DNA of 64,000 bases from PALSA-1003 sp963741315. GTDB lineage: Bacteria > Pseudomonadota > Gammaproteobacteria > Burkholderiales > Casimicrobiaceae. The notes beneath the pieces were generated by a model. The model was not told the DNA's origin. It saw only the letters and a program-made list of their open reading frames with translations, and did not search any database. Each line of letters begins with the position of its first letter. Position 1 is the first letter of the stretch. The stretch is taken from contig CAVUHK010000007.1 of assembly GCA_963741315.1 (NCBI GenBank), positions 24,796-88,795 of the forward strand. Direction: 5' to 3'. Positions 45,450-55,048 of this stretch are shown here, piece by piece. The position numbers were made by a program, and so were the translations under genes.

Positions 45450-47321
45450 TTACGCGCCGCCCCCGCGTGCCGCCGCGAATTCGCGGGTCAGCGCATTCCT
45501 CAGCACGGCAACCTCGTGCCCGATGCAGATGCATCGGTAGCCGCGCGCGAGCGCCGCGCGCGCGGCTTCGCCCGTCGACACCAGCCAGCCGAGTGGTTTC
45601 CCCGTTTTGGTCGCCGCGGCGAGCAATCGCGCCTCGGCGTCGCGATAGCGCGGGTCGTCGAACGCCTCGGGACAACCCAGGCTGTCGGAGAGATCGTAGT
45701 GGCCGAGCCAGCCGAGATCGATGCCCGGCGTGCCGAGAATTTCCGCGGCGTTGTCGACGCCGCGCGCCGATTCGATCAGCGCGATGGTGAGGATGGCGTC
45801 GTTGGCAGCGCGCATCTTCGGTACTGCGGCGCCCGCCGTATAGCGGTCGTGCGCGACGCCGAAGGCGAGTCCGCGTCGCCCGACGGGTCGATAGCGGCAC
45901 GCGGCGGCGAGCTCTTCGGCCTGCTGGCGAGTCTCCATCATCGGCACCATGATGCCGAGCGCGCCGGCGTCGAGCACCGGCGCAATCAGGTGATAGACAC
46001 ACGCCGGCACGCGCACCATCGGCACGATGCCGGCGCCGTGCGCGAACGCGATCTGCGTCTTGATGGTGTCGATCGATGCGCCGCTGTGCTCCATGTCGAG
46101 GAGCACGAACTCGGCGCCGGCTTCGGCGAGCACTGGGGCGAGCCCCGGCGTGAAGAAGTCGAAGGCCATGACGCCGAAGGCGTTGCCGCCGGCGCGCAGG
46201 CGTTCGCGCACCGGGTTCGATGGCATGGGTGAGGAAGCGTTCATGTGGCAGAATCCTTCCGGCAGAGCGACGCCCAGCGCACTCGCGTTGTCGGCGATCT
46301 GCCGGCGTGTCGTGGTGTCGAGCGGTATGCCGTCCTTGAGCCGAGCCGCGCGCGTGCGCCGCTCGATCTCGCCCGGCAGCAGCACTTCACCGCCGGCCAC
46401 GGCGGGCGGCGACGCCTTCACCCACTGCGCGAGGCGCGCGATGTCGGCGGCAAATGCTTCGGCGCCGCAAAATGCCGCGGGGTCGAAGACGACCGACAGC
46501 ATGTTGTTCACCAGCCGCCCGGCGGTCGCGTTTTCGGGATGCGTGCTGCCGCCGCCGGTGAGCGCACCGGCGAGAATTTCGCAGAACATCGACAGGCCGT
46601 AACCCTTGTGTCCGCCAATCGGCAATAGCGCGCCAACGGGCGGGCCGTAGAACGTCGCGGGATCGCGATTCGGTCGCCCTTCGGCATCGATGGTGCAGTT
46701 GTCCGGCAACGACTGCCCGCGATTCAGCGCGACCTGGATCTTGCCTTCGGCGATCGCAGACGTCGACATGTCGAGCACCATGGCCGCGCCGCCAGGAACC
46801 GGCGCGCCGGCCGCGATCGGATTCGCCGACAACCGCCGGTCGGTGCCGCCGTGCGGCGCGACGAGGATGCCGAAGCCGGAAGTGTTGACGAAGTGCACCG
46901 ACGCCAAGCCGGCGTGGGCGACCTGTTCGGCCCACGCCCCGATGCGGCCAAGATGGCCGGCATTTCGAATCGCCATCGCGCAGACGCCGGACTGGCGCGC
47001 CTTCGCGATCGCGAGCTCCATCGCCTCGCGGCCGATCACCTGGCCATAGCCGAACTGTCCATCGAGCAATGCATGGCTCGCCGTTTCGCGCACCACGATC
47101 GCATGACGGTTGGCGAGGACCAGGCCGCGCGCATGCCAGTCGACGTACTTGGACACGCGAATGACGCCATGCGAGTCGTGCCCGGCCAGATTGGCGTCGA
47201 CCAGGTGATCGCCGACCAGGTCCGCCTCCTCGTTGCTCGAGCCGGTCGCTCGGAACACTTGCGCGACGAACGGGCGCAGCACCGCGTCCTCGATGCGATA
47301 CGTGGACGGCTCAGCGTCCAT
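45450..47321 (-). CDS. In-frame fusion of an Ldh2-type dehydrogenase with an HpcH/HpaI aldolase
   Basis: One open frame of 623 residues. Residues 1-359 form a complete malate/L-lactate dehydrogenase of the Ldh2 type (NLAGHDSHGVIRVSKYV, MAIRNAGHLGRIGAWAEQ, GGHKGYGLSMFCEILAGAL), an NAD(P)-dependent 2-hydroxyacid oxidase. Residues 360-623 form a complete HpcH/HpaI aldolase (FVLLDMEHSGASIDTIKTQ, VPMMETRQQAEELA, ESARGVDNAAEIL), which cleaves 2-keto-3-deoxy acids. GGAAGGA precedes the internal Met360 (46244), so the aldolase could also be translated alone. Either a real bifunctional protein, or two genes whose stop codon was lost by mutation or error. Confidence 0.85.
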   Translation of the reverse strand: MDAEPSTYRIEDAVLRPFVAQVFRATGSSNEEADLVGDHLVDANLAGHDSHGVIRVSKYVDWHARGLVLANRHAIVVRETASHALLDGQFGYGQVIGREAMELAIAKARQSGVCAMAIRNAGHLGRIGAWAEQVAHAGLASVHFVNTSGFGILVAPHGGTDRRLSANPIAAGAPVPGGAAMVLDMSTSAIAEGKIQVALNRGQSLPDNCTIDAEGRPNRDPATFYGPPVGALLPIGGHKGYGLSMFCEILAGALTGGGSTHPENATAGRLVNNMLSVVFDPAAFCGAEAFAADIARLAQWVKASPPAVAGGEVLLPGEIERRTRAARLKDGIPLDTTTRRQIADNASALGVALPEGFCHMNASSPMPSNPVRERLRAGGNAFGVMAFDFFTPGLAPVLAEAGAEFVLLDMEHSGASIDTIKTQIAFAHGAGIVPMVRVPACVYHLIAPVLDAGALGIMVPMMETRQQAEELAAACRYRPVGRRGLAFGVAHDRYTAGAAVPKMRAANDAILTIALIESARGVDNAAEILGTPGIDLGWLGHYDLSDSLGCPEAFDDPRYRDAEARLLAAATKTGKPLGWLVSTGEAARAALARGYRCICIGHEVAVLRNALTREFAAARGGGA

Positions 47322-47532
47322 CGGTCTGCGGATTCACGGGAGTACCTTCGCGCTGCGCGCTGCGGCATTCGCCCTTGGGACGGCCCGGCGGGCTCATGGG
47401 ACAACGCGGCGTTGCAGAAGGGGGGGCTGCGCGATCATGAAGCGCGAGGGTACCGCGCTCCTCGCCGCCATGTCGAGAGCGGCGCTGCCTCTTTGCGCCA
47501 CTACGCCGGGTGGCGTCGTCGCCGCCGTCAAC

Positions 47533-47946
47533 CTACCAGCAGTCGGACGCCGACATCGTGCCGCCGCTCACGTTCTTGTTGCCCTGATCGTCGTAGGTGA
47601 ACGTGCCGCAGGGGTCGCCGACGTGGATTCCGGCGGGCACCGCGCTCAAAAGGTAGAGCTTGCCCGAAGGAAACGTCAACGTCAGCGTGTAATAGCCGTT
47701 GAGGCTGGTGCTGGGTGCGATGCCGCCGCTTCCCAGCGTCGCGGTCGAATAGGTATTGCGTTCGGTGAAGTAGCGTTCCAGTTGCCCGGCCGCGCCGATC
47801 AATGCCGACTTGGCGTCGGTGCGTCGGCCTTTCTGCACCGACGTCAGATAGCTCGGGTACGCAATCGCGGCGAGGATTGCAACGATCGCGCATGCGATCA
47901 TGACTTCGATCATGGTAAAGCCGCGCGGCCGTTTGGTGGAGTTCAC
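47533..47946 (-). CDS. pilE: Type IV pilin-like protein, PilE family
   Basis: A 137-residue prepilin with GTG start at 47946. The class III leader ends KRPRG before FTMIEVMIACAIVAILAAIA; the Glu at mature position 5 and the hydrophobic helix are visible. The rest has the PilE/PilA-like region (YLTSVQKGRRTDAKSALIG, RYFTERNTY) and two C-terminal Cys (PCGTFTYD and ASDCW) that can form the disulfide loop. It is the last gene of the minor pilin cluster, and either a minor or a major-like pilin. Confidence 0.83.
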   Translation of the reverse strand: MNSTKRPRGFTMIEVMIACAIVAILAAIAYPSYLTSVQKGRRTDAKSALIGAAGQLERYFTERNTYSTATLGSGGIAPSTSLNGYYTLTLTFPSGKLYLLSAVPAGIHVGDPCGTFTYDDQGNKNVSGGTMSASDCW

Positions 47947-47948
47947 GA

Positions 47949-48549
47949 TCAATCCACGTAGATGACTGCGACCCGGCGGCGCTGCGGATCGGTCGCGTCG
48001 AGCGTGAAGCGAACCTTGGTGCCGCTCTTCAGGTTGAAGACGCTGCCGGGCTTGCCGTCGCGGTTGAACACGCGAACTTTTTGTGCGTTGAAGTTGAGCT
48101 TCTGGCCGTAGACGTTGAACGTGCCGGCGCTGGTATTGAACGCTTCGAGCGTGCCGCGGCGCATGCCTGCGCTGTCGTTGGCGATGGCCGCGGGGGCGAG
48201 CTTGGCGGGCGGCGACTGCACGGTCCCGTCCTGCGCGCCGGCGGCCGGCATGAACGGCTTCGCATTGCTTTTCGTATTGCCCGCGCGGGCCGCCGTCGCC
48301 GCATTGGCACGCGCCGGGGTTCCCGGTGCCGACAGCACCGTGGAGGGCTGCGTAACGGTGGCGGTACTCGGCATGACGATCTTGCCCGACGCGCCAGCGG
48401 GCGCGGCCGATGCGGCCTTCGACGCCGTCGCGCCCGCGGGCACGCTGGTCGCATTCGTCGGCGCTTGCGCGTTGGTGACGTTTGCGGTCATCGAATGCGC
48501 CGGCAGACACGACTACGCCGAGCGCCAGGACGAGCAATCTGCGATTCAT
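47949..48549 (-). CDS. Ala-rich exported protein of unknown function, probable frameshift in signal region
   Basis: The gene lies between pilY1 and pilE. A signal peptide (MNRRLLVLALGVVVSAGA) starts at 48549. The body (MTANVTNAQAPTN... to RRRVAVIYVD, 180 residues) is in the next frame. Removing one base near 48492 gives SAGAFMTANVTNA, a normal leader-body junction. The body is rich in Ala, Thr and Ser up to about residue 105 and ends in a small beta-rich part (TFNVYGQKLNFNAQKVRVFN). I do not recognise a family. Position suggests a role in pilus assembly (inference). Confidence 0.6.
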
Positions 48550-48560
48550 GAATGCGCCTT

Positions 48561-51500
48561 TCATTGCACTTGCCGCCACGACGCGCGGCCCTGGCTGCCC
48601 ATGCCGGCGGTCTCGCCGATGACGCTGACCGAGCCCGACGAGGTATTGACGTACTTGTTCTCGAACGGCGGCTGGCCGGTGCGCGGCGGGGCGCGCAGGA
48701 AACCTGGCGCCGCGGGAATGCTGCTCACCGCGCGACCGCTGGCATTGTCGAGAGTGCCGTTGAGATCGAGGTCCGCCGACGAAATTGCCTGGTCGTTGTT
48801 GGTGTCGAAGGTCGGCGTGTCATTGCGATTGCCGGTCATGACATCGACCTCCATCACCCAGCCGCTGCCGCCGAAGCCGCAGGGATCGGTGCTCGGAATC
48901 AGCGTAGTGAACACCACTCGGCCGGCGCGAATGTTGGCGTCGCTCACGATGCGCTCGCCCGACGCAGGCAGGTTGATGTACCAGCCTTTCTTGCCCGAGT
49001 TGTACGACGATGCCGAGATTGCGTTGTCGCCGGATAGCGGCGCATCGATCGTCGCCGGACCCACCGCATGCGTGCTCAGCCGATACGTATTGCCGTCGCG
49101 GCCGGACGCGGTGCTGCTGACGATGCTCTGCCGGACCAGGCTGGCCAGTCCGCCCACGGGCGAACCCGTATCGCGAATGCCGTAGAACGATTCCGCCTCG
49201 GTCGAGGTGTTGTCGCTCACGTCGATGTAGCGACCGGTGCCGAAAGTGATCAGGTAGCCGCCGGTGGTGAACCGCGTGACGTCGGGGCGCACCGTGATCG
49301 GCTGGCCCGGCGTGGTGAACAGCGGCGCGCCGCCGAAAGCGACGTTCCACGCGCCCGCGCTCGACCCGGACAGGTCGAACTTCCACAGGTTGCCAAACAG
49401 GTCGCCGGCGTAGACGACGTCGACGATGCCGTCACCGTTGGTGTCGATGCCGATCGGGCCCGACAGGCCGTTGGGTGTCGACGCGCTGCCCACACCGGTG
49501 TCGATCTTGGCGCGTACCGCCCCGGTCTGCGCATCGAGCACGTACAGGATCGCGTGACCGCTGCTCGACAGGGTGCCGTCGTCCTCGGAATTGTTGTAGC
49601 CGTTGCCGACGATCACCGACCAGCGCCCGTTGTTGGTCTTCACCATCAGCGGCTGCGAGAACACGTAGCCCATGTCGGCATCGTTGGCGTCGGTGAACTC
49701 CCAGCGCACGATCGAGGTGGCATTGGCCTGCGTAAACGCGGTCGGGTCGGTCACGTCGAGTGCGAACACGCCCTGCCCGCCCGCGCCCATGCCGCCCGCG
49801 AGCAGCGTGTGCCATGCCCCGCCGTAGTAGACGTCGCTGACTGTGGGCGACGCGTCGACCTGGTAGTGGTGCGCGACCGGATCGCCTGAAACCGATGACA
49901 GGCTCGACGCGGTCAGCGCGCTCAGGTTTTTGTACACCGGCGTCGGCACGTACGCGAGCACCTCGCGGCCGGTGGTGGCCGCGAAGGCGTGCAGCATCCC
50001 GTCGTTGGCGCCGACATAGATCATCGCCGGCCGGCTCGCGTAGGCAGCCGCGAAGCTGCTGTAGGTATTGCTCTCCATGCTGTCCGGATAGCCCGATCCC
50101 GGTGCCGAGACGTAGCTCGGCGCCGAGTGGATGATGTCGCCCAGCTTGCTGGTGGGGCGGCTGCGGAACGACGGCGTGCAGGTGCCGCAGGTGCCCGCTT
50201 CGTTTGCCGCATTGCCGCGCAGCCAGGCGACACGTTGCGCTCCGAAGCCGTCTTCGCCACCGGCGACCGCAACGCCGAAGACTTCGACTTCGGTCAGACG
50301 CGAGTAGCCGTCGACACCGGCGGTGACGTAGACGCGGATGCGATCGGTGTTGAACGCGGGGAAATCGAGCGTCTTCTTGACCAGGTTGTTGCCGACCACG
50401 GTGGCCAGCGTGACCCAGCCGCTGCCATCCCAGCCCTGCACCGCAAAATTGACCGTGCCGTAATTGTTGAAGGTCATCGTGTCGGTCGGTTCGGACGGCG
50501 CCCAGTACTGGTCCTGCACCGAATACACGATCGCCTGGGTGATGCTCTTGGTGCCGTTGAAATTGATCTGCAGCCAATCCGGGAAGCCGTACCAGTTGGC
50601 GCTGTTCCAGCCGCCGCCATTGCCCCAGTTCGAACCGGTGCGATCGCCATTGATCGCGGCGCCCGGGCCATACGACGAGTTGTAGTAGCTCGACGCGGTG
50701 GCCGACGCGCCATTGCTCGACGCCGCCACGTTCATCATGCCGCCGCCGGATGTCGCGCCGGGAGCGTTGAGCAGCGACGACTGCGCGAGGTCCATCTCGG
50801 TCGCGGTGGGTGTCGCGGGATAGCTCGCCGGCCAGCGGAATGGAATGCCGCGCGCACCCAGCGACGCCGATGGCTTGTAGGTCAGGATGGTGCGCCCGGT
50901 GTCCCAGTTCTGGCCGTTGATCACCTGGCCCGAGTCCCATTGCTGCGCGCCGATCGAGCCGTCGGCATTGATCAGGTAGGCGATCAGTTGCCCCGACCAG
51001 TCACCGCTGTTGAAGCGCGCCTGATAGAGATTCGTGCCGGTGCCCCACGAGCCGGTGTTCAACGACACCGCGGACGCCGCGGCGGTCTTCGATTCGATGT
51101 CGACCGCGATCGCCTGGAATGCCGCCGCCAGCGACGTGGCGTCCGACGCGAGGTAGGCGACGTTGGTGCCGCCGGTATCGGCGAACTTGTTCATCGCCGC
51201 CACCGAACTGGGATTGGCCACGGTGTCGCCCATGCCGACGACGTAGGTCTGGATGTCGTGCGTGTAACCGCCGACCGAGACTGTGCGCAATGCGCCGATC
51301 TGGCCGATCACGTCGTTGGCCGCGGGCGAGAACGACCACGTGTGCGTCGTCGAGTTGTAGGTGTTCACCTGCTGATCCAGCGGGTACATGTTGCCCCACC
51401 AGTCCGAGGTCGGGTTGCCGTCGGTGGCCAGCATGATGAAGCTCTTCTGGCACGACAGCGTGATCGGGGTGGAACCGCCGGTGAAGTACTGGTTCGCGGT

Positions 51501-52370
51501 CAGCATGCTGCCGGCGAGCGGAGTGAACACGGCAGCGTTCTTGATCTCGCCGCCGTACATGGTTTCGGGCGCGAGCAGCGCCTGGAGGTTGGCGAGGTGA
51601 CCCGATGCGCTCGGCGGCATGATCGGTTCGTTGATGTTGCCCTGGCCGTTGACGCCGGCGTAGAAGCCCCAGGCGCGATACGCGTACAGCTGGCGCGATA
51701 TCGGCGGATTGTAGGGAATGTAGCCCGCGTCGGTCGGTGTGAAGCTTAGCGTGGTCCAGTAGTTGTACATGTTCGCTTCGAAAGCGGGACCCGGCGCGTG
51801 ATTGAAGAAGAAGTTGTAGGCACCGCCGCCGGCCGTAGTTGCATACGCGCCGCTGCCGAAGTAGCCGATGTAGAGCACGTCGTTGATGTCCGGGTCGTCG
51901 CTGGCACGATCGTAGGTCAGGTAGCGATCGCCGGTGGCGCCGCCGCCCCACTGCGGATTGTCAATGCAGCGCAAGCCGCCATTGGAGGCCGAAACTCCGC
52001 CGACGCAGTCGTCGGTGAACACCATCGTCGTGTCGTTGCCCAGCCAGTACGGATAAGTCGAGTAGAGACCTGGCCAGCCGATCGCGAACGATTCGAGGCC
52101 CCAGTTGAACTGGCCCGAGAAGCTGGAAATGGTGTTGCGGATCACGCCGCGCGCGATGTTGCCGCGGGTGGTCGGATCGTCGCCGGCGATGAGCTTGCCA
52201 GCCATGGTGCCGTCCATCGACTCCGAGTTGTCGTAGATCACCAGGATGTTGGGCAGCGTGCGATGCGTGAGGAACAGCGGATACTGCGCGATGGACAGCA
52301 GCGCCGCCGGCGCCGGCCCCGCGAGCAGCATCGCAATCGCGAAGGCGAGTGCTCGTTTGAACGCTTTCAT
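48561..52370 (-). CDS. pilY1: PilY1-type pilus tip protein with an inserted discoidin-like domain
   Basis: A 1,269-residue exported protein. Signal peptide MKAFKRALAF to APAA; a von Willebrand A-like N-terminus with metal-site NILVIYDNSESMDG (Asp47, Ser49, Ser51); and a C-terminal PilY1 beta-propeller. The propeller carries the calcium loop DTNGDGIVD at about 966-974 followed by VYAGDLFGNLWKFDL. Residues 548-697 form an extra F5/8 type C (discoidin) domain (DRTGSNWGNGGGWNSANW, PDWLQINFNGTKSI, RIRVYVTAGVDGYSRLTEVE). PilY1 caps type IV pili and acts in adhesion and twitching. The start overlaps the pilX stop in ATGA. Confidence 0.9.
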   Translation of the reverse strand: MKAFKRALAFAIAMLLAGPAPAALLSIAQYPLFLTHRTLPNILVIYDNSESMDGTMAGKLIAGDDPTTRGNIARGVIRNTISSFSGQFNWGLESFAIGWPGLYSTYPYWLGNDTTMVFTDDCVGGVSASNGGLRCIDNPQWGGGATGDRYLTYDRASDDPDINDVLYIGYFGSGAYATTAGGGAYNFFFNHAPGPAFEANMYNYWTTLSFTPTDAGYIPYNPPISRQLYAYRAWGFYAGVNGQGNINEPIMPPSASGHLANLQALLAPETMYGGEIKNAAVFTPLAGSMLTANQYFTGGSTPITLSCQKSFIMLATDGNPTSDWWGNMYPLDQQVNTYNSTTHTWSFSPAANDVIGQIGALRTVSVGGYTHDIQTYVVGMGDTVANPSSVAAMNKFADTGGTNVAYLASDATSLAAAFQAIAVDIESKTAAASAVSLNTGSWGTGTNLYQARFNSGDWSGQLIAYLINADGSIGAQQWDSGQVINGQNWDTGRTILTYKPSASLGARGIPFRWPASYPATPTATEMDLAQSSLLNAPGATSGGGMMNVAASSNGASATASSYYNSSYGPGAAINGDRTGSNWGNGGGWNSANWYGFPDWLQINFNGTKSITQAIVYSVQDQYWAPSEPTDTMTFNNYGTVNFAVQGWDGSGWVTLATVVGNNLVKKTLDFPAFNTDRIRVYVTAGVDGYSRLTEVEVFGVAVAGGEDGFGAQRVAWLRGNAANEAGTCGTCTPSFRSRPTSKLGDIIHSAPSYVSAPGSGYPDSMESNTYSSFAAAYASRPAMIYVGANDGMLHAFAATTGREVLAYVPTPVYKNLSALTASSLSSVSGDPVAHHYQVDASPTVSDVYYGGAWHTLLAGGMGAGGQGVFALDVTDPTAFTQANATSIVRWEFTDANDADMGYVFSQPLMVKTNNGRWSVIVGNGYNNSEDDGTLSSSGHAILYVLDAQTGAVRAKIDTGVGSASTPNGLSGPIGIDTNGDGIVDVVYAGDLFGNLWKFDLSGSSAGAWNVAFGGAPLFTTPGQPITVRPDVTRFTTGGYLITFGTGRYIDVSDNTSTEAESFYGIRDTGSPVGGLASLVRQSIVSSTASGRDGNTYRLSTHAVGPATIDAPLSGDNAISASSYNSGKKGWYINLPASGERIVSDANIRAGRVVFTTLIPSTDPCGFGGSGWVMEVDVMTGNRNDTPTFDTNNDQAISSADLDLNGTLDNASGRAVSSIPAAPGFLRAPPRTGQPPFENKYVNTSSGSVSVIGETAGMGSQGRASWRQVQ

Positions 52371-52963
52371 GGTTCCCTCACGATGTACGTTGATTGCAGT
52401 ACGACTTTGGTTTCCGGTCGCGCGCCCGTCGCCAGGACAGTGAGGCGATAAGCGAAGCCGCCCGAGTGCACACATCCCGCGCCGCAGCCCAGGCCAACGC
52501 TGCTTCCAGGACCCACCGGCAGCCCGGGTGGTGGCGACATCCGCTCGATCACGTATTTCGGCTGCGTGGCGACATCGGGCAGCCCCGACACGGCGGTCTG
52601 GCTGCCGTAGCTCCGAGTCAATCCGGTATTGCTCCAATCGATGACCTTGGAAATGTCGGCCGACGAAGGCGTGGGCCAGGTCGACGGCGGCGTGCACAGC
52701 CCCGCGACGCAGGCCGAGGTGAAGACGGTGTTGGTCGTGATGTTGCGAGCGATGTCCGCTTCGGCATCGCGCAGGCCCGCTTCCGCGGCCTGGAAGGCGA
52801 GGTTGGCGTCCTTGGTGTTCGCCACCATCTTTTCCTGCATCAGCGTGCTGTTGAGCGCGGAGACACCAAGCACCGACAGGACGAGCAGGAACATCAGCGC
52901 CGGAAACAGCGACATCCCGGATTGCCGGGCGCTCGAGCGAGCGATTTGCGCGCGTGACCACAT
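52367..52963 (-). CDS. pilX: Minor pilin assembly protein, PilX-like
   Basis: A 198-residue protein with the short leader and helix QSGMSLFPALMFLLVLSVLG, followed by STLMQEKMVANTKDANLAFQ and AAEAGLRDAEADI, the PilX N-terminal signature. It joins PilV/PilW/FimT in priming type IV pilus assembly. The start overlaps the pilW stop (TGATG) and the stop overlaps the pilY1 start. Confidence 0.85.
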   Translation of the reverse strand: MWSRAQIARSSARQSGMSLFPALMFLLVLSVLGVSALNSTLMQEKMVANTKDANLAFQAAEAGLRDAEADIARNITTNTVFTSACVAGLCTPPSTWPTPSSADISKVIDWSNTGLTRSYGSQTAVSGLPDVATQPKYVIERMSPPPGLPVGPGSSVGLGCGAGCVHSGGFAYRLTVLATGARPETKVVLQSTYIVREP

Positions 52964-53988
52964 CAGGGCACCCGGTTGCGCACGGCGATCACCGACGACA
53001 GCGAGGTACGCATCTTCCTGTCGGTCGGCGTGATCGTGGTACTCGTCGGCGGAAACGCGTAGGGCTGTGGCGAGGTCGACACGTTGTCGCGAACCGTCGC
53101 CAGCAGTACCTGCGCCTTGACGCTCACGACGTTTGCCCAGGTCGTGACTCCGCTCGCCGAGGTATAGCGATTGGCCGCGTGATCGGCGTCGAGATCCTCA
53201 CCGAAGAGCAACGAGAAATTTTCGATGCCCTCGACCATCTCCTCGGGCTGCGCCTGACCGTCGTATGCGGGCACGCTGTAGGCCCACAGCGACTTGGTCC
53301 CGGACCGTTTCGTGCTCGGCCCGACGAAGTAGGTCCGGGTGACCAGCCGGTAGACCGAGGCGTCGGTGCCGAACGAGTTGCCGAGGTCGGCGGTGGTGTT
53401 GCCTGGCGACCCGCCGGTCGCGTGGCTGATCACGCCGGTGCCGGCGTTGTAGCCACTGGCGTTGAAGATTGCCGCGGATGTGCAATCGGCGACCAGCAGG
53501 ACATCGCCGGCGGAGAGCGTGCTGCCCGCGGCAACGGTGAGATCATCGGTCTGGCTCGTCATCCGCGCGGTCAGCGGCACGCCGGGTCCGTCGATGTGGC
53601 GGATGGTGACGACGTCGGTATTGACCGAGGGCGCCGGTGTGAGGGCGCTTATGCTCGAATCGAGGCTCGGCTGCCACGCGCCGCTGTTGCCGTAAAAGCC
53701 TTCGATCCCTTCGCTGTACTTGTACTGGTACGCCGTCGAATTGAGCACGTTCAGCGGCGTGACACTGGCGCCGTTGCAGCCGCGAAATCCCGCCATGCGC
53801 AAGTCGCGATCGAGCAGGTGGATCACGAAGCGCCCGTTTTCCTGGAGTCGCGATATCGTGTCGTTGACCTGCGTGACCTGCTTGCTGTTGACGTAGACGG
53901 TGCCGATGACCGTGGTGACGAGGAGGCTGATGGCAACCCACACCAGCAGCTCGACGAGCCCCATCCCCCGAGTGCGCTTGAGAATCAT
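52963..53988 (-). CDS. pilW: Minor pilin PilW
   Basis: A 341-residue prepilin-like protein. The leader ends RTRG before MGLVELLVWVAISLLVTTVI; QVTQVNDTISRLQENGRFV, the typical PilW segment, follows. The C-terminal region is beta-rich and ends close to the TGATG junction with pilX. It belongs to the minor pilin tip complex. The ATG at 53988 follows the pilV stop region with a 4-base overlap (53985-53988). Confidence 0.87.
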   Translation of the reverse strand: MILKRTRGMGLVELLVWVAISLLVTTVIGTVYVNSKQVTQVNDTISRLQENGRFVIHLLDRDLRMAGFRGCNGASVTPLNVLNSTAYQYKYSEGIEGFYGNSGAWQPSLDSSISALTPAPSVNTDVVTIRHIDGPGVPLTARMTSQTDDLTVAAGSTLSAGDVLLVADCTSAAIFNASGYNAGTGVISHATGGSPGNTTADLGNSFGTDASVYRLVTRTYFVGPSTKRSGTKSLWAYSVPAYDGQAQPEEMVEGIENFSLLFGEDLDADHAANRYTSASGVTTWANVVSVKAQVLLATVRDNVSTSPQPYAFPPTSTTITPTDRKMRTSLSSVIAVRNRVP

Positions 53989-54479
53989 GGCCTGAACGTG
54001 GTGACGAAGCGGTGCTGGTCGCTCTTTTCGTTCCACCACAGCTTGATGGCGAGGACGTTGCCTTGTCCGTCGCAGGCCGGGCTGCCGGGCGTGCCATCGT
54101 CGGGCGTGCTGTCGAGGCAGATGACGCCTGCGCCGCTGGGCAGTACCGTCGGCGACTGCACTTCGGTGAGCCACTCGGCGAAATCGTTGGTTGCCACTTG
54201 CGCCGCGGTGCAGTTGACGCTGATGTAGCAGCCGGGATTGGGAATGCTCTGACTGCTGAAGTTGTTGTACGCGCCGGTATTCGCCGCCGGCAGGTTGGCG
54301 CGTACCCGGTCGGCCATCTGGTAGGACAGGTACACGGCCTTGCTGCGGTACAGCGAATCGTTCGCCGCGGCCAGCCCGTTGAGCTGCAATCCGGCAAAGC
54401 CCAAGAAGCCGATCGAGACCACCAGGATCGAGATCAGCGACTCGATGAGGCCGCTGCCGCGCTGCGCATTGCGGTTCAT
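53985..54479 (-). CDS. pilV: Minor pilin PilV
   Basis: A 164-residue prepilin. The leader MNRNAQRGS precedes GLIESLISILVVSIGFLGFA, with the conserved Glu5 and the motif FAGLQLNGLAAANDSLYRSK that marks PilV. A central disulfide-capable region (NPGCYISVNCTAAQ) is present. It is co-operonic with fimT upstream (2 bases apart) and pilW downstream. Confidence 0.86.
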   Translation of the reverse strand: MNRNAQRGSGLIESLISILVVSIGFLGFAGLQLNGLAAANDSLYRSKAVYLSYQMADRVRANLPAANTGAYNNFSSQSIPNPGCYISVNCTAAQVATNDFAEWLTEVQSPTVLPSGAGVICLDSTPDDGTPGSPACDGQGNVLAIKLWWNEKSDQHRFVTTFRP

Positions 54480-54481
54480 GA

Positions 54482-55048
54482 TCAGTTGCAGGGCGCAACG
54501 TGGGCCGCGACATCGGCGACGTCGGCCATGCCGTTGGGCTGGAGCGAAATGTCGAAGCCCGCCACCGAACCGTCGGCCGCGCAGATCTTGATGTCGACCG
54601 CGCCTGCCGGACTCAGGAAGCCCATCGGCGTGAACCCGACGACGGTCGTCGTGCCGTCGCCGACGACGATGGTCGAGGGCAGCGCATCGTGCATGCGCAG
54701 CACGGGTTCGCCGCTGTCCAGGCTGCCGTTGCCGTTGCTGTCGACCCACACCTGCCAGCCGCCGCCGAACGCATTGCCGGAAGCCGGGTTGGTCGCGCTG
54801 AGCATGACCGGCACGCCGCGGCGTGCCGCTTCGCTCCGGGCCAGCGCCAGCGACGCGGCGAGTTCGGTCTGGGTCGAGTAGATCCGGTTGTTGCTGACGG
54901 TCGAACTCATCGACGCGGCGGCCAAGCTGGTCAGGATCACCAGCACAGTCATCGTCGCCAGCATCTCGACCAGGGTGAAACCGCGTGATCGCTGGACCGA
55001 TGCAGCGATGTGAAAAGGCTTCGTAGTAGCAAGGGTCTTCATGTTCAT
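54482..55048 (-). CDS. fimT: Pseudopilin FimT/GspH family
   Basis: About 188 residues. The prepilin leader ends QRSRG before FTLVEMLATMTVLVILTSLA. The GspH/FimT fold follows (SLALARSEAARRGVPVMLSA, GWQVWVDSNGNGSLDSGE), with a C-terminal PLTA-like beta region. It is the first gene of the minor pilin cluster. Starts at ATG 55048 and 55042 are both possible; I use 55048. Confidence 0.85.
   Translation of the reverse strand: MNMKTLATTKPFHIAASVQRSRGFTLVEMLATMTVLVILTSLAAASMSSTVSNNRIYSTQTELAASLALARSEAARRGVPVMLSATNPASGNAFGGGWQVWVDSNGNGSLDSGEPVLRMHDALPSTIVVGDGTTTVVGFTPMGFLSPAGAVDIKICAADGSVAGFDISLQPNGMADVADVAAHVAPCN

Noticed and set aside
52371..52961. An N-terminal extension of the PilY1 frame
   Set aside because: The extra sequence is Arg-rich shadow of pilX with no family similarity. 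The signal peptide and ATGA overlap at 52370 fix the true start.
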